A stretch of DNA of 64,000 nucleotides from the NCBI GenBank assembly GCA_963763205.1, contig CAVXNQ010000022.1, positions 186,001 to 250,000 on the forward strand, in the 5' to 3' direction. The first letter of the stretch is position 1. Each line of letters starts with the position of its first letter. Position numbers and translations under genes: made by a program. Positions 25,496-35,345 of this stretch are shown here, in pieces. This DNA comes from DDH964 sp963763205. GTDB lineage: Bacteria; Desulfobacterota; Desulfuromonadia; Desulfuromonadales; DDH964. The notes under the pieces were generated by a model, which saw only the letters and a program-made list of their open reading frames with translations, made no database searches and was not told the origin of the DNA.

Positions 25496-26656
25496 CTAAT
25501 CTCCGCGGCCGCCTCCCGCCCGGCGCAGGCGGCGCACGATCCCGGGGAGGACCTCCAGCAGGCAGTCGATCTCCGCCTCGCCGCTCAGCCGGCCGAGGGA
25601 GAAGCGCACCGTTCCCACCGTCGTTCCGGCCGCGGCGCCCATGGCCTGCAGGACGTGGGAAGTCTGTACCGTCCCCGACTTGCAGGCAGAACTGGAGGAG
25701 GCGGCAATCCCGGCGGCGTCGAGGGCGGCGATGAGCGCTGCGGACTCGACGCCGAGGATGGAGAGGCTGGCCGTGTTGGGCAGGCGCTGCTCGGGGTCGC
25801 CGTTGCGCCGCACCTCGGGGATGGTTTCCAGGATCCCCGTCTCCAGTCGGTCGCGCAGCGCGGCCAGCCGCGCCCCTTCGGCGGCCAGGCTCTCGCCGGC
25901 GATCGCGCAGGCCTTGCCCAGGCCGACGATGCCGGCGACGTTCTCCGTGCCGGCGCGGCGGTTCCCCTCCTGGGAGCCGCCGTGGAGCAGGGGGTGGAGC
26001 TTGACCCCGCGGCGCACGATGAGGGCGCCGACCCCCTTGGGGGCGTAGAGCTTGTGCCCGGAGAGGGACATCAGGTCGATCTGCGCGGCGCCGAAATCGA
26101 CAGGGATCTTCCCCACCGCCTGGGCGGCGTCGCAGTGGAAGGCGACCCCACGGCGGCGGCAGAGGGCGCCGATCTCGGCCACGGGAAAGATCACGCCCGT
26201 CTCGTTGTTGGCGTACATGGCAGAGACGAGCAGGGTCTTTTCGCTCATCGCCTCCTCGAGGGCCGCCAGCTCGAGGTGCCCGGCGGCGTCCACCGGCAGG
26301 CAGCTCACCCGGAAGCCGAAGAACTCCAGGTAGAGGCAGGGGGTGAGGACCGCCGGGTGCTCGACGCTGGTGGTGACCAGGTGGTCCCCCTTGGCCCGGC
26401 GCGCCGCCGCTACCCCCTTGATGGCCGTGTTATTGGCCTCGGTGGCGCCGGAGGTGAAGATCACCTCGGCCGGGTCGCAGTTCACCAGATTGGCCAACCG
26501 CTCCCGGGCCAGCTCGAGGGCCGGGAGCACCTGCCTGCCGGCCCAGTGGCCGCTGGAGGGGTTGCCGAAGCGCTCGCCCAGATAGGGCTCCATCTCCTCT
26601 CGCACCGCCGGGTGCAGGGGGGTGGTGCCGTTATGGTCCAGGTAGACCTGGCGCAT
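25496..26656 (-). CDS. cysteine desulfurase (NifS/IscS family)
   Basis: The 386-residue PLP enzyme reads MRQVYLDHNGTTPLHPAVRE, GNPSSGHWAGR, FTSGATEANNTAIKG and SVEHPAVL. The PLP lysine lies in SLSGHKLYAPKG and the active-site Cys in SSSACKSGTVQTSHVL. It converts cysteine to alanine and a persulfide used for Fe-S clusters, thio-modification or sulfur carriers. I chose the ATG at 26656, with AAGGAG 6 nt upstream, over a longer frame. It is divergently placed from a MoeB/ThiF-like gene and a TusA-like gene, which suggests a sulfur relay. Only one desulfurase lies in the window, so it could be the general enzyme. Confidence 0.9.
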   Translation of the reverse strand: MRQVYLDHNGTTPLHPAVREEMEPYLGERFGNPSSGHWAGRQVLPALELARERLANLVNCDPAEVIFTSGATEANNTAIKGVAAARRAKGDHLVTTSVEHPAVLTPCLYLEFFGFRVSCLPVDAAGHLELAALEEAMSEKTLLVSAMYANNETGVIFPVAEIGALCRRRGVAFHCDAAQAVGKIPVDFGAAQIDLMSLSGHKLYAPKGVGALIVRRGVKLHPLLHGGSQEGNRRAGTENVAGIVGLGKACAIAGESLAAEGARLAALRDRLETGILETIPEVRRNGDPEQRLPNTASLSILGVESAALIAALDAAGIAASSSSACKSGTVQTSHVLQAMGAAAGTTVGTVRFSLGRLSGEAEIDCLLEVLPGIVRRLRRAGGGRGD

Positions 26657-26924
26657 GCCTGCTCCTTGTTGCCGGAGGATCGAGTGCCGGAGCACCCGTG
26701 TACCGTCCGCCCACTATACCACAGCGCCACGGTCGATTAAACGCCACGCCCATTCCCCATCTTCGGGCTCTAACCAAGGGTTTCCGTTGCCTAATTTTTC
26801 CTTGGCCCGGGCGCCCTGGCGCTCGGCCGGGGCCTCGGAGGCAGGCGCCCTTCTTCTTGACATCTTTTGTCAGGTTACGGTATGCAGGAAGGAGGACAAC
26901 CGGCAACGCAACCGGGAGTGAAGG
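26657..26924. promoter_or_regulatory. divergent promoter region of the sulfur-transfer genes
   Basis: This 268-bp gap separates two divergent genes. A TTGACA hexamer at about 26857 (CTTCTTGACATC) points toward the MoeB/ThiF-like gene, with a weak TATGCA 18 nt on. GGAGTGAAGG precedes that gene. Confidence 0.4.
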
Positions 26925-27737
26925 ATGGGATTTTCCGAAGAAGAGATCGAGCGCTACTCGCGCCACATCATCCTCAAGGAAGTGGGGGGCAAGGGGCAGG
27001 CGCGGCTGCGTGAAGGGAAGGTCCTGATCATCGGCGCCGGCGGCCTCGGCTCCCCGGCCGCCCTCTACCTGGCGGCGGCCGGCGTGGGGCGGATCGGCAT
27101 TGCCGACGCCGACGTGGTGGAACTCTCCAACCTGCAGCGCCAGGTCATCCACCACACCGCCGATCTCGGCCGGCCCAAGGTGGATTCGGCGCGGGAGAAG
27201 ATGCGGGCCATCAACCCGGGGGTGGAGGTGGTCACCCACCCGTGCTGGGTCTGTGCCGAAAATATTGCCGGCATCGTCGCCGGCTACGACTTCGTCATCG
27301 ACGGCACCGACGGCTTCGCCGCCAAGTACCTGATCAACGACGCCTGCGTCCTGGCGGGGATCCCCTTCTCCCACGCCGGCATCCTGCACTTCGTCGGTCA
27401 GACGATGACCGTTCTCCCCGGCCGTTCCCCCTGCTTCCGCTGCGTCTTCCCGGTACCGCCCGCGGCCGGCGCCATCCCCAGCTGCGCCGAGGCGGGGGTG
27501 ATCGGCGTGCTCCCCGGGGTCATGGGGGCCATCCAGGCCACCGAGGCGGTGAAGTATCTCCTCGGGGTGGGAGAGCTGCTCGCCGGCCGGCTGCTGATCT
27601 ATGACGCCGAAGCGCTGGAGTTTCACAGCACCCCCTTGGCGAAGAACCCCGCCTGCCCGGTATGCGGCGAGTCCCCGACCATCACTGAGCTGCGCGACGA
27701 GGCGGGGGCGCGTACCGTCTGCGAGCGCGAGGGATGA
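26925..27737 (+). CDS. HesA/MoeB/ThiF-family E1-like adenylyltransferase
   Basis: The 270-residue protein reads RYSRHIILKEVGGKGQARLR, nucleotide loop IIGAGGLGSPAALYLAAAGV, ADADVVELSNLQRQVIH, and zinc ligands CFRC and CPVCG. It adenylates the C-terminal Gly-Gly of a ubiquitin-like sulfur carrier (MoaD or ThiS type) before sulfur transfer. No such carrier is in the window, though the TusA-like gene overlaps its 3' end by 4 bp. A conserved Cys of MoeB/ThiF lies in the SCAEAGVIGVLPG stretch. Which pathway it serves (molybdopterin, thiamine or another) is undecided. Confidence 0.9.
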   Translation: MGFSEEEIERYSRHIILKEVGGKGQARLREGKVLIIGAGGLGSPAALYLAAAGVGRIGIADADVVELSNLQRQVIHHTADLGRPKVDSAREKMRAINPGVEVVTHPCWVCAENIAGIVAGYDFVIDGTDGFAAKYLINDACVLAGIPFSHAGILHFVGQTMTVLPGRSPCFRCVFPVPPAAGAIPSCAEAGVIGVLPGVMGAIQATEAVKYLLGVGELLAGRLLIYDAEALEFHSTPLAKNPACPVCGESPTITELRDEAGARTVCEREG

Positions 27738-27985
27738 GCATGCCAAGTTGCGAGGTGCCCATGCAAACCGTCGATCTGCGCGGCGTCGCCTGCCCGACCA
27801 ACTTCGTCAAGGCCAAGCTGGCCCTGGAGATGGCCGATGCCGGCGACATCCTCTGTTTCTTCCTCGATGCGGGGGAGCCGGTGGCGAACGTCTCGGCCAG
27901 TCTCCAGGGGGAGGGGCACCGGCTGCTGGCCAGGGAGGAGCGGCAGGGGTACTTCGTCCTCACCGTGGAGAAGGTCGGGGACTGA
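27734..27985 (+). CDS. TusA/SirA-family sulfur carrier-like protein
   Basis: The 83-residue protein has TVDLRGVACPTNFVKAKLAL, the TusA motif in which the first Cys carries a persulfide. The usual CPxP is CPTN here. The remaining beta-alpha-beta fold ends in YFVLTVEK. It overlaps the MoeB/ThiF-like gene by 4 bp and is probably co-translated with it, so it may receive sulfur from the nearby desulfurase. The replacement of the second Pro is seen in some TusA-like branches. The partner enzyme is unknown. Confidence 0.85.
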   Translation: MSMPSCEVPMQTVDLRGVACPTNFVKAKLALEMADAGDILCFFLDAGEPVANVSASLQGEGHRLLAREERQGYFVLTVEKVGD

Positions 27986-28054
27986 AAAAACCTTGAGTGG
28001 AAACCATTGGAGGGAACATTCAGGCCTGGCCCGCTCCTACTTCCCTTTTTCCGA

Positions 28055-28538
28055 TCATTTTTTGACCACGAAAACCGGCACCGTCGCTCGGTTCAGAACC
28101 TTCATGGTGGTCGGGCCGAGCCGGGCGTCGCTCAATCCCGGTAGACGTTTGGCGCCCATCACGATCAGGTCGGCGTGGTACAGGGCGGCGGCATCCAGAA
28201 CCGCCTCCTTGGCCGGCTTGCGCTCGATGTCGATTCCTGCGATCAGGGATTCGTCGGCTTTCAGCGCCACCAGCCGCTCATGACAAAGGTTCTGCAACTG
28301 TCCGCGGACATGGTTTTCTTGTTCCATCAAAGAATTCTCGATAGAATCCTCCAGCTTACCTTCGGACAGGTAAAGTTCAGCCGTACTCTGGGCGCTTAAT
28401 TTCATGATGTCCAAGCCGTAGATGACATGGATTTTGGCCCGGTACTTCTGGGCCAGGCTCAGGGCGTGGTCGAGTACGTAGCTAGTGTTGGCGTCCGAGA
28501 CCGGCCGCGAGCAGGATCGATTTAATCTTCAGTTCCAT
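28055..28538 (-). CDS. universal stress protein (UspA family), one frame break
   Basis: The gene starts at the ATG at 28538 (MELKIKSILLA) and continues one base out of frame from about 28505 (SDANTSYVLDHALSLAQKYR, then AKIHVIYGLDIMKLS). It ends with the nucleotide-binding signature ADLIVMGAKRLPGLSDARLG and NRATVPVFVVKK. One extra base in the GGTCTCGG stretch explains the break. UspA proteins are cytoplasmic ATP-binding stress proteins. Its 3' end is duplicated at 25438. A sequencing error is the simplest reading. Confidence 0.75.
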
Positions 28539-28904
28539 GTGTTTCTCCTGATGATAGCGCGCAGGGCATCAATCGAACGCGGAAACAGCTGCAAGGGAAC
28601 AGAGTTATTATGCTCCAACTCGGCGGGAAATAAAGCCTGGGGCAGCGGTTTTCCGCGGAGCTCCGGGGAAAACCTGCTTCATCCGACTTTGCCTCTCGCG
28701 CCACACTGCAGTGCGAAATATCCTGCCGGCACCCATCGCCTTTCCGACCTGCCCGTCAACTGATGCCGTAAGCATCTGCCGCCAATCATCAGCCAACAAT
28801 CCTTCCCCGTTCCCTTCCTTTCCATTGCACAAAAACATGTCACTTTTCTTTGATGGTAGATTTAACCCAGGTTCGCTGGAAACTCTCAAATCAAGGAGGT
28901 CTTT
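28539..28904. other. 366-bp divergent intergenic region
   Basis: No gene is seen. It separates usp and the aldo/keto reductase and must contain promoters for both. CAAGGAGG stands before the reductase ATG. Confidence 0.3.
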
Positions 28905-29948
28905 ATGCGCTACAACAGACTTGGCAACACCGGACTGTTCGTCTCGGAACTCTGCTTCGGCACCATGACCTTCGGCGGCGGGGAAGGGATCTGGGGGAAA
29001 ATCGGGTCCCTGCAGCAGCAGGAGGCCGAACGGCTGATCGCCATGGCCCTGGAAGCCGGAATCAACTTCATCGACACCGCCGATGTCTACGCCGGCGGCG
29101 TCTCCGAACAGATCACCGGCCAGGCCCTGAAAAACCTCGGGGTCAAACGCGACGAGGTGGTGATCGCGACCAAGGTCTTCGGCCAGACCGGGGAGGGGCC
29201 CAACGGCCGCGGCGCGTCCCGGGTCCATATCCTCGAGGGGATCAAGGCCAGCCTCAAGCGGCTGCAACTCGACTATGTCGATCTCTACCAGATTCACGGC
29301 TTCGATCCCGCGACGCCCATGGAAGAGACCGTGCGCGCGCTGGAAACCCTCGTTTCGCAGGGGCTGGTGCGCTATGTCGGGGTCTCCAACTGGATGGCCT
29401 GGCAGATCATGAAAGGGCTGGGGATCGCCGACCGGCTCGGCTTCTCCCGGTTTGCGTCCTTGCAGGCCTACTACACCATCGCCGGTCGCGACCTGGAGCG
29501 GGAGATCATTCCGATGCTGGAGAGCGAAGGGCTCGGACTGATGGTCTGGAGCCCGCTGGCCGGCGGCCTGCTCAGCGGCAAGTACGGGCGGGACCGCAGC
29601 GGCGAAGCGGGGAGCCGGCGGGTGATCTTCGACTTTCCGCCGGTCGACCTGGAGCGGGCCTGGGCGGTGATCGACAGCATGCGCGAGCTGGCCGATAAGC
29701 GCGGCTGCTCGGTGGCGCGGATCGCCCTGGCCTGGCTGCTGCATCAACCCCGGGTGACCAGTGTCATCGTCGGCGCCAAACGCCCCGAGCAGCTGGAAGA
29801 CAACCTGGCGGCGGTGGATATCGAGCTCTCTGCCCAAGAGCTGGAGGTCCTCGAAGTAATCAGCGCCCTGCCGCTCGAATACCCGACCTGGATGCTGGCC
29901 CGGCAGGGAGAGGAGCGTCTCCGGCAGCTGGAGGAAGCGAAGCACTGA
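28905..29948 (+). CDS. aldo/keto reductase
   Basis: The 347-residue NADPH-dependent reductase has a TIM-barrel fold. Visible features are MRYNRLGNTGLFVSELCFGT, INFIDTADVYAGGVSEQITG (catalytic Asp and Tyr), KRDEVVIATKVFG (catalytic Lys), YVDLYQIHGFD (His) and VIVGAKRPEQLEDNLAA (cofactor 2'-phosphate site). The closest types are the YajO/YccK-like AKR branch that reduces aldehydes. The substrate cannot be told. It seems monocistronic; the truncated pdxH starts 80 bp downstream. Confidence 0.9.
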   Translation: MRYNRLGNTGLFVSELCFGTMTFGGGEGIWGKIGSLQQQEAERLIAMALEAGINFIDTADVYAGGVSEQITGQALKNLGVKRDEVVIATKVFGQTGEGPNGRGASRVHILEGIKASLKRLQLDYVDLYQIHGFDPATPMEETVRALETLVSQGLVRYVGVSNWMAWQIMKGLGIADRLGFSRFASLQAYYTIAGRDLEREIIPMLESEGLGLMVWSPLAGGLLSGKYGRDRSGEAGSRRVIFDFPPVDLERAWAVIDSMRELADKRGCSVARIALAWLLHQPRVTSVIVGAKRPEQLEDNLAAVDIELSAQELEVLEVISALPLEYPTWMLARQGEERLRQLEEAKH

Positions 29949-30027
29949 TCCGGCAGCGGAGACAGGTCGCCCGGCTGCTTGAGCGAAAGTGCCGGGGACC
30001 TAACCGAAGTAGTGGGCTCTTGACCCC

Positions 30028-30468
30028 ATGAACGCTGAACCAGGAAGGCCACTGCGTCGCAGCAGCATGGACCCCGATCCCCTCCGGCAGTTCGCCCGCT
30101 GGATCCGGGAAGCCGAGCAGGCCGGGTCCCCGCAGCCCAACGCGATGACGCTGGCGACAGCGACCCGGGAGGGCAAGCCCTCGGCGCGCCTGGTCCTGCT
30201 CAAGGAGGTCGATGCGCGGGGATTCGTCTTTTACACCAACCATGAGAGCCGCAAGGGGCGGGAGCTGGAGGAGAACCCGTTCGCGGCCCTGGTCTTTTGC
30301 TGGCTGCCGCTGGCACGCCAGGTCCGGGTCGAAGGGAGGGTGGAGCTGGTGACGCCCGGCGAAGCCGACCGCTACTTCGCCAGCCGCCCGCGTGGAGCCC
30401 GGCTCGGCGGTTTGTGCTTTGCCTGGCGGCGCGGGGCTGGTATTTTCATGGCTGCTCAATTGCCTTGA
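30028..30468 (+). pseudogene. pdxH: pyridoxamine 5'-phosphate oxidase, C-terminally truncated
   Basis: The 146 codons match PdxH: MDPDPLRQFARWIREAEQAG, NAMTLATATREGKPSARLVL, LKEVDARGFVFYTNHESRKG and RYFASRPRGARLGG. The family is about 210-220 residues, so about 70 are missing, including the C-terminal dimer/FMN part with the R-L-H-D-R ending. No frame between 30430 and 30485 restores them. sbcD begins 17 bp after the stop. A deletion that joined pdxH to sbcD is the likely cause. The enzyme makes pyridoxal phosphate; another source is presumably present elsewhere. Confidence 0.75.
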
Positions 30469-30484
30469 CCCCGAGATGACACCC

Positions 30485-31624
30485 ATGCGCATCCTCCACA
30501 CCTCCGACTGGCACCTCGGCCGCCAGTTCCACAATGTCTCCCTCCTCGACGACCAGCGCCACGCCCTGGAGCAGGTGATCGCCATCATCCGCGACCGGCA
30601 GGTCGACGTGGTGCTGGTGGCCGGCGACATCTACGACCGCTCGGTGCCGCCGGCGGCGGCGGTGGAGCTGCTCGACTGGGCCGTCCACGCCATCTGCCAC
30701 GAGCTCAAGGTGCCGCTGATCATGATCGCCGGCAACCACGACGGCCCGCAGCGGCTCGCCTTCGCCTCGCGCCAGTTGGCCGAAGCCGGGCTGTTTGTTG
30801 CCGGCCCACTGCGCCGCGATTTGCATCCGGTCATCCTGCAGAACGAGGGGACTGAGGTCGCCTTCTACCCGCTCCCCTACGCCGAACCGGCCACGGTGCG
30901 CCAGGTCTTCGAGGTCGAGGTCCAAAGCCATGAGGAGGCCCAGAGTTTCCTGCTCGACCAGGTGCGGCGGCATAACGGCCCGGATCGCCCCTGCGTGGTG
31001 ATCGGCCACTGTTTTCTGGCCGGCGGCGAGGCCAGTGAGTCGGAACGGCCGCTCTCCATCGGCGGCGCCGACCAGGTCGCGCCGGAGCATTTTCGCGACT
31101 TCGCCTACGCCGCCCTCGGCCACCTGCACGGCCCCCAAAAGCGCGGCGCCGAACACGTGCGCTACTCCGGCTCGCTGCTCAAATACTCCTTCTCCGAAGA
31201 GCGCCAGCGCAAGGCGGTGACCCTGGTCGAGCTGGATGCCGAGGGGAAGGCGAGCATCGAGCAGATCCCTCTCGTCCCCCTGCACGATATGCGCACACTG
31301 GAAGGCTCGCTGGCCGAGCTGCTGGCGGCAGGGACGCGCGACCCGCAGCGCGACGACTACCTGCTGGTGCGGCTGACCGACAGCCACGCCATCCTCGACG
31401 TGATGAGCAAGCTGCGCGAGGTCTACCCCAACGTGCTGCACCTGGAGCGTCCCGGGCTGATGGCGCGGGGCGAGGCGTTGCAGGTCGGCCGTGAGCGGCT
31501 GAAACAGGGGGAGCTGGCGATGTTCGAGGACTTCTTCGACCAGGTCGCCGGCCAAAAGCTCTCCGACGAGCAGCGGGCGATCGTCACCGCGGCCCTCGAT
31601 GCCCTGCACCGGGAGGAGAGCTGA
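30485..31624 (+). CDS. sbcD: SbcD nuclease subunit of the SbcCD complex
   Basis: The 379-residue calcineurin-type phosphoesterase has motifs ILHTSDWHLGRQF, VAGDIYDRSVPP, IAGNHDGPQRLA, VIGHCFLAGGE and ALGHLHGPQ, so all five metal-binding motifs are present. With SbcC it forms the bacterial Mre11-Rad50 complex, which opens DNA hairpins and processes double-strand ends. I used the ATG at 30485; an ATG three codons earlier is in frame. Its stop and the sbcC start share a base (TGATG). The region immediately upstream is a probable deletion junction, so its native promoter may be missing. Confidence 0.95.
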   Translation: MRILHTSDWHLGRQFHNVSLLDDQRHALEQVIAIIRDRQVDVVLVAGDIYDRSVPPAAAVELLDWAVHAICHELKVPLIMIAGNHDGPQRLAFASRQLAEAGLFVAGPLRRDLHPVILQNEGTEVAFYPLPYAEPATVRQVFEVEVQSHEEAQSFLLDQVRRHNGPDRPCVVIGHCFLAGGEASESERPLSIGGADQVAPEHFRDFAYAALGHLHGPQKRGAEHVRYSGSLLKYSFSEERQRKAVTLVELDAEGKASIEQIPLVPLHDMRTLEGSLAELLAAGTRDPQRDDYLLVRLTDSHAILDVMSKLREVYPNVLHLERPGLMARGEALQVGRERLKQGELAMFEDFFDQVAGQKLSDEQRAIVTAALDALHREES

Positions 31625-34531
31625 TGCGCCCCCTCTCCCTGACCATGACCGCCTTCGGCCCCTTCCCCGGCCGCGAGACCATCGACTTCACTCAGCTGGG
31701 TGAAAACCCGCTGTTTCTCATCAACGGCCCCACCGGCTCGGGCAAGACCACCATCCTCGATGCGATCTGCTTCGCCCTCTACGGCAAGACCACCGGCGAC
31801 GAGCGCGAGGGGGCGCAGATGCGCAGCGACCTCGCCGCGACCGACACCCTCACCGAGGTGTCCTTCGCCTTCGAACTGGCCGGGCGGCGCTTTGCCATCC
31901 GCCGCAGCCCCGAACAGCAGCGTCCCAAGGCGCGCGGCGAAGGCTTCACCACCCAGGCGCCGGAGGCGGAGATCAAGGAGCTCTTGGCAGGTGGCGCCGA
32001 GAAGCTCATCGTCGCCAGCAAGGTCAGCGAGGCGACCCGCGAGATCGAGGAGCTGACCGGGCTCTCCGTCGACCAGTTCCGCCAGGTGATGGTGCTGCCG
32101 CAGGGGCAGTTCCGCCAGCTGCTGATGGCCGACTCGGGGGAGCGCGAGAAGATCTTCGGCCAGCTGTTCCAGACCCGCATCTACCGCCGCCTGGAAGAGA
32201 GCCTCAAGGCGAAAGCGGCCGAGATCCGCCGCGAACGCGAGCGCCAGCTGCAGCTGCAGCAGGGGATGCTCGAGGGGGCGAACCTGGCGAGCGTCGAGGC
32301 GCTGGAGGGGGAGTTGGCGGAGCTGGAACCGGCAGAAAAATCGGCCCGGGACGCCATGGCCCGAAAAGAAGAGGTTTTTGTTGCCGCCGACAAGACGTAT
32401 GAACAAGCCAAGGCGACTGCAGGAAGAGTTTGCCCGGACTGGAAACGACAGCCGCCAAACTGAAGAGTCATGAGCAGGAAAAAGAGCGCGGATCGGCAGT
32501 GCGCGGGAACGGCTGCAACGAGCGGAGCGGGCAGGCAGGCTGCAGCCGTTGCTCAACGAGCGTGCTCGTTGCCGGGCAGAGTTGACCGAGACACGGAAAA
32601 TCCTGGCGCAGGCCACCGCCCGGCAGCAGGCAGCCGGCAGGATGTTGGCGGCGGCGATCGAGAAACAGGCCGAGTCGGAAAAATTGCAGCAGGTACGCGA
32701 CCAGGCCAGGCAGCAGGCGGCGCAGCTTGAGGGCTATCGGATCAGGGCCGACACGCTGGCTGCGACCCGCCAGGCTTTTCAAAAAGCCACTCGCGAGGCC
32801 GAGCAGGCCGAGCTGCTCCTGAATTTCAAACGCCTAGCCGACCAATATCTCTTGCTCCATGAGCTGGAACAACTCGTCAGGGATCGGCAACGGCAGGAAG
32901 CGCTGGTCAAAGAAAAACAGGCACAGGAAGCGACACTACGGCAGTCTTTCGAAAAGCTCGAGCGGCAGGCCAAGGCATTGGAGCTTGCCTGGCACCGGGG
33001 GCAGGCAGCGATTCTCGCCGCCGAGTTGAAAGCCGGCGAGCCCTGTCCGGTCTGCGGAAGTCGCGCGCATCCGGCCCCCGCAACCTCGGGCCGGAGGCTT
33101 CCGACCCAGCAGGAAGTCGAGCGGGCCCGCCAGCAAGCCCGGGACGCTTTCACGGCCATCGAGGAGGCTCAGAAACAGACCGCTGAAGAGCTGGGAAACC
33201 TTCGCGATCTGGAACGGGACTTGGCAGCACGCCGGGATGCGGTCGATGCTGCGACATCCCTTCCCGAGCTGAAGATGCAGATCAGTGCCCTGCAAAACCG
33301 GGCGGCCGACCTGAAGTCCGCTCTTCCCGACCGGCACCAGGTGGCCGAACTCGACACCGAGTCGTTACGAAAACAGCTCCAGAGCAGGAAGGATGCTTTG
33401 ACGGAAACCAAGGCCCAGGTGGATGCCGCAGAGCAGGAGCTGCCTGCGAACTATCGGGAACCCGGAACCCTGGAGCAGGCCGTTGCGCAGGCGCTCAAGC
33501 AGAGCGAACAGCTGGGGCGTCAGATCGAAGAACTCGCCGCGGCCCGGCAGCGGGCGCAAAACGAGATGACCGCGGCCACGACGGCATTAGCGTCTGCCGA
33601 GAACCAGCAGCAGAAGACCGAAACGGCTTTGAAACATGCTGGGGATACCTGGCAGGCGGCGCTGGAGAACAGCCCCTTTGGCGACGAGGAAGATTTTAGT
33701 ACGGCACTGCTGCACGAAAAGCAATTCGAGGCCCTCAAAAAGCAAATCTCCGAATACGATGCCGCCGGCCAGCGACTCACCGGCGCCCTGCAACAGCTGC
33801 AAGGACAACTGCGCGAAAAAGAGCGTCCCGACCTGCAACAGCTTGCGGAGCAGCGGCGCTGCGCCGAGGCCGAAAAGCACCAGGCGAATGAGACCTGGCG
33901 GCAGCTCGACAAGCGCCTGAGCCTGCTGCTGGCGACCCGCGGGAAGCTGCGGAAAGCCGTCGCCGAGCGCGAAGGGCTCGACCGCAAGTACGCGGTGATC
34001 GGCACCCTGAGCGACGTCGCCAACGGCCAGACCGGCAACAAAATCAGCCTGCAGCGTTTCGTTCTCAGCGTGCTGCTCGACGACGTGCTGATCGAAGCGA
34101 GCCGGCGCCTCTCCCTGATGAGCAAGGGGCGCTACCAGCTGCTGCGCAAGGAGGACCGCGCCAAGGGGAACAAGGCCTCGGGGTTGGAGCTGGAGGTGGA
34201 GGACGCCTACACCGGCAAGCTGCGCCCGGTGGCGACCCTCTCCGGCGGCGAGAGCTTCATGGCCGCGCTCTCCCTGGCGCTGGGGCTTTCCGACGTGGTG
34301 CAGGCCTACGCCGGCGGCATCCGCCTCGATACCCTCTTCATCGACGAAGGGTTCGGCAGCCTCGACGCCGAATCCCTCGACCTGGCGATCCGCACTCTCA
34401 TCGACCTGCAGTCCGCCGGCCGGATGGTCGGCATCATCTCTCACGTCGCCGAGCTGAAGGAACAACTCGCCCGGCGCATCGACGTCCTGGCCGGCCGGGC
34501 CGGCAGCAGCATCCGGGTCGTTACTCCTTAA
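31624..34531 (+). CDS. sbcC: SbcC ATPase subunit of the SbcCD complex, frame breaks near 32.4-32.5 kb
   Basis: This is a Rad50-like SMC ATPase of about 968 codons. The N-terminal lobe has Walker A LINGPTGSGKTTILDAICFA and FRQVMVLPQGQFRQLL. A long coiled coil follows, with the zinc hook CPVCGSRAHP at the apex. The C-terminal lobe has TLSGGESFMAALSLALG (signature) and LFIDEGFGSLD (Walker B). The frame changes near 32410-32440 and again near 32505, within the first coiled-coil arm. The protein continues in frame 3 (ETTAAKLKSHEQEKE) and then frame 2 (RERLQRAERAGRLQPLL). Sequence error seems likelier than decay because the other 900 codons are intact. Confidence 0.85.
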
Positions 34532-34550
34532 GCCGCCAGGAAATCCCCAG

Positions 34551-34592
34551 ACGGAAAGAGCCGAAGGCCCGGGGGCCTTCGGCTCTTTCCGT
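34551..34592. terminator. strong bidirectional terminator between sbcC and the haem-binding gene
   Basis: ACGGAAAGAGCCGAAGGCC and its inverse form a nearly perfect 19-bp stem with a GGG-rich loop. It lies between convergent genes. Confidence 0.85.
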
Positions 34593-34612
34593 TGGTGCTT
34601 GTCGCGCAGTTA

Positions 34613-35095
34613 TCATTGGGGCGGGCTGGTGGGATTGCCGTCGCTGTTCTCGGCCGTGGCCACCAGGCCGTCGATCAGTTCCCGTTTCTGGCTCTTGGTC
34701 AGCCGCGCTTCGGGATGGATCAGGCGGTAATGGAGCGGCGGCATTTCCCCCTCGGCAATCGTCTTGCGCAGCTTCTTGACATCCTCCCCCTCCCGTTGCC
34801 CCTGCCGCCAGTCGGAAAAATTGAGATGCCGGCGCCCGTGGCTGACGTCCACGGCAATCAGCCAGGAGACGGGAGCGACGTTGGCGTACCAGAGCCACTG
34901 GGTTTCGTTGCTGTGGCAGTCGAAACAGGCGCGTTTGGCCAGTTCGCGGGTTTGGTTGCCGTCCCAGGATGGTTCCTGGACGATCGGCGGGTTTTCATGG
35001 TCGTGGCCATAGGGGATGAACTGAATGGCAGGGACGAGGAGCGCCAGCACGAAAAGAATCCACAAGCGCCCCTGGTACGAAAAAAGACTCGACAT
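34613..35095 (-). CDS. haem-binding-domain protein with CxxCH
   Basis: The 160-residue protein has an N-terminal membrane segment (RLWILFVLALLVPAIQFIPY), a single c-type haem site (ELAKRACFDCHSNETQW) and WYANVAPVSWLIAVDVSHGR, ending with EGEMPPLHYRLIHPEARLT. This is the Haem_bd domain of small periplasmic cytochromes; the conserved EMPP Met is a plausible second axial ligand. It fits an anaerobe with many multi- and mono-haem proteins. It has no cytochrome partner here and converges on sbcC. Confidence 0.8.
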   Translation of the reverse strand: MSSLFSYQGRLWILFVLALLVPAIQFIPYGHDHENPPIVQEPSWDGNQTRELAKRACFDCHSNETQWLWYANVAPVSWLIAVDVSHGRRHLNFSDWRQGQREGEDVKKLRKTIAEGEMPPLHYRLIHPEARLTKSQKRELIDGLVATAENSDGNPTSPPQ

Positions 35096-35345
35096 CCCTG
35101 ATGACCTCCCTTGGGCAAACCAATGAGAAAGAGTTTATCGAAGCGAGGCGCGATTGCCAATCAATAAATGTAGCCCCCCCTGCGCAGAAGATCGCGATGG
35201 GGGCGCCATCAGCTGGGGTTGCCTCCCACTCAAAGCGGATTGCCGCTCAGGGGCAAGCGCCGCCCATGCCTTGCCCTTGCCAACGCAGATGGGGTTGTTA
35301 AGCTTCTACAGAATTGCACTGCGAGTGGCCAACAGGGAGTTGCCG
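35096..35345 (+). promoter_or_regulatory. region upstream of the pyruvate dehydrogenase genes
   Basis: This is the 250-bp divergent gap before the E1alpha gene. I found no confident promoter hexamers. CAGGGAG stands 6-8 nt before the ATG at 35346. Confidence 0.3.
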
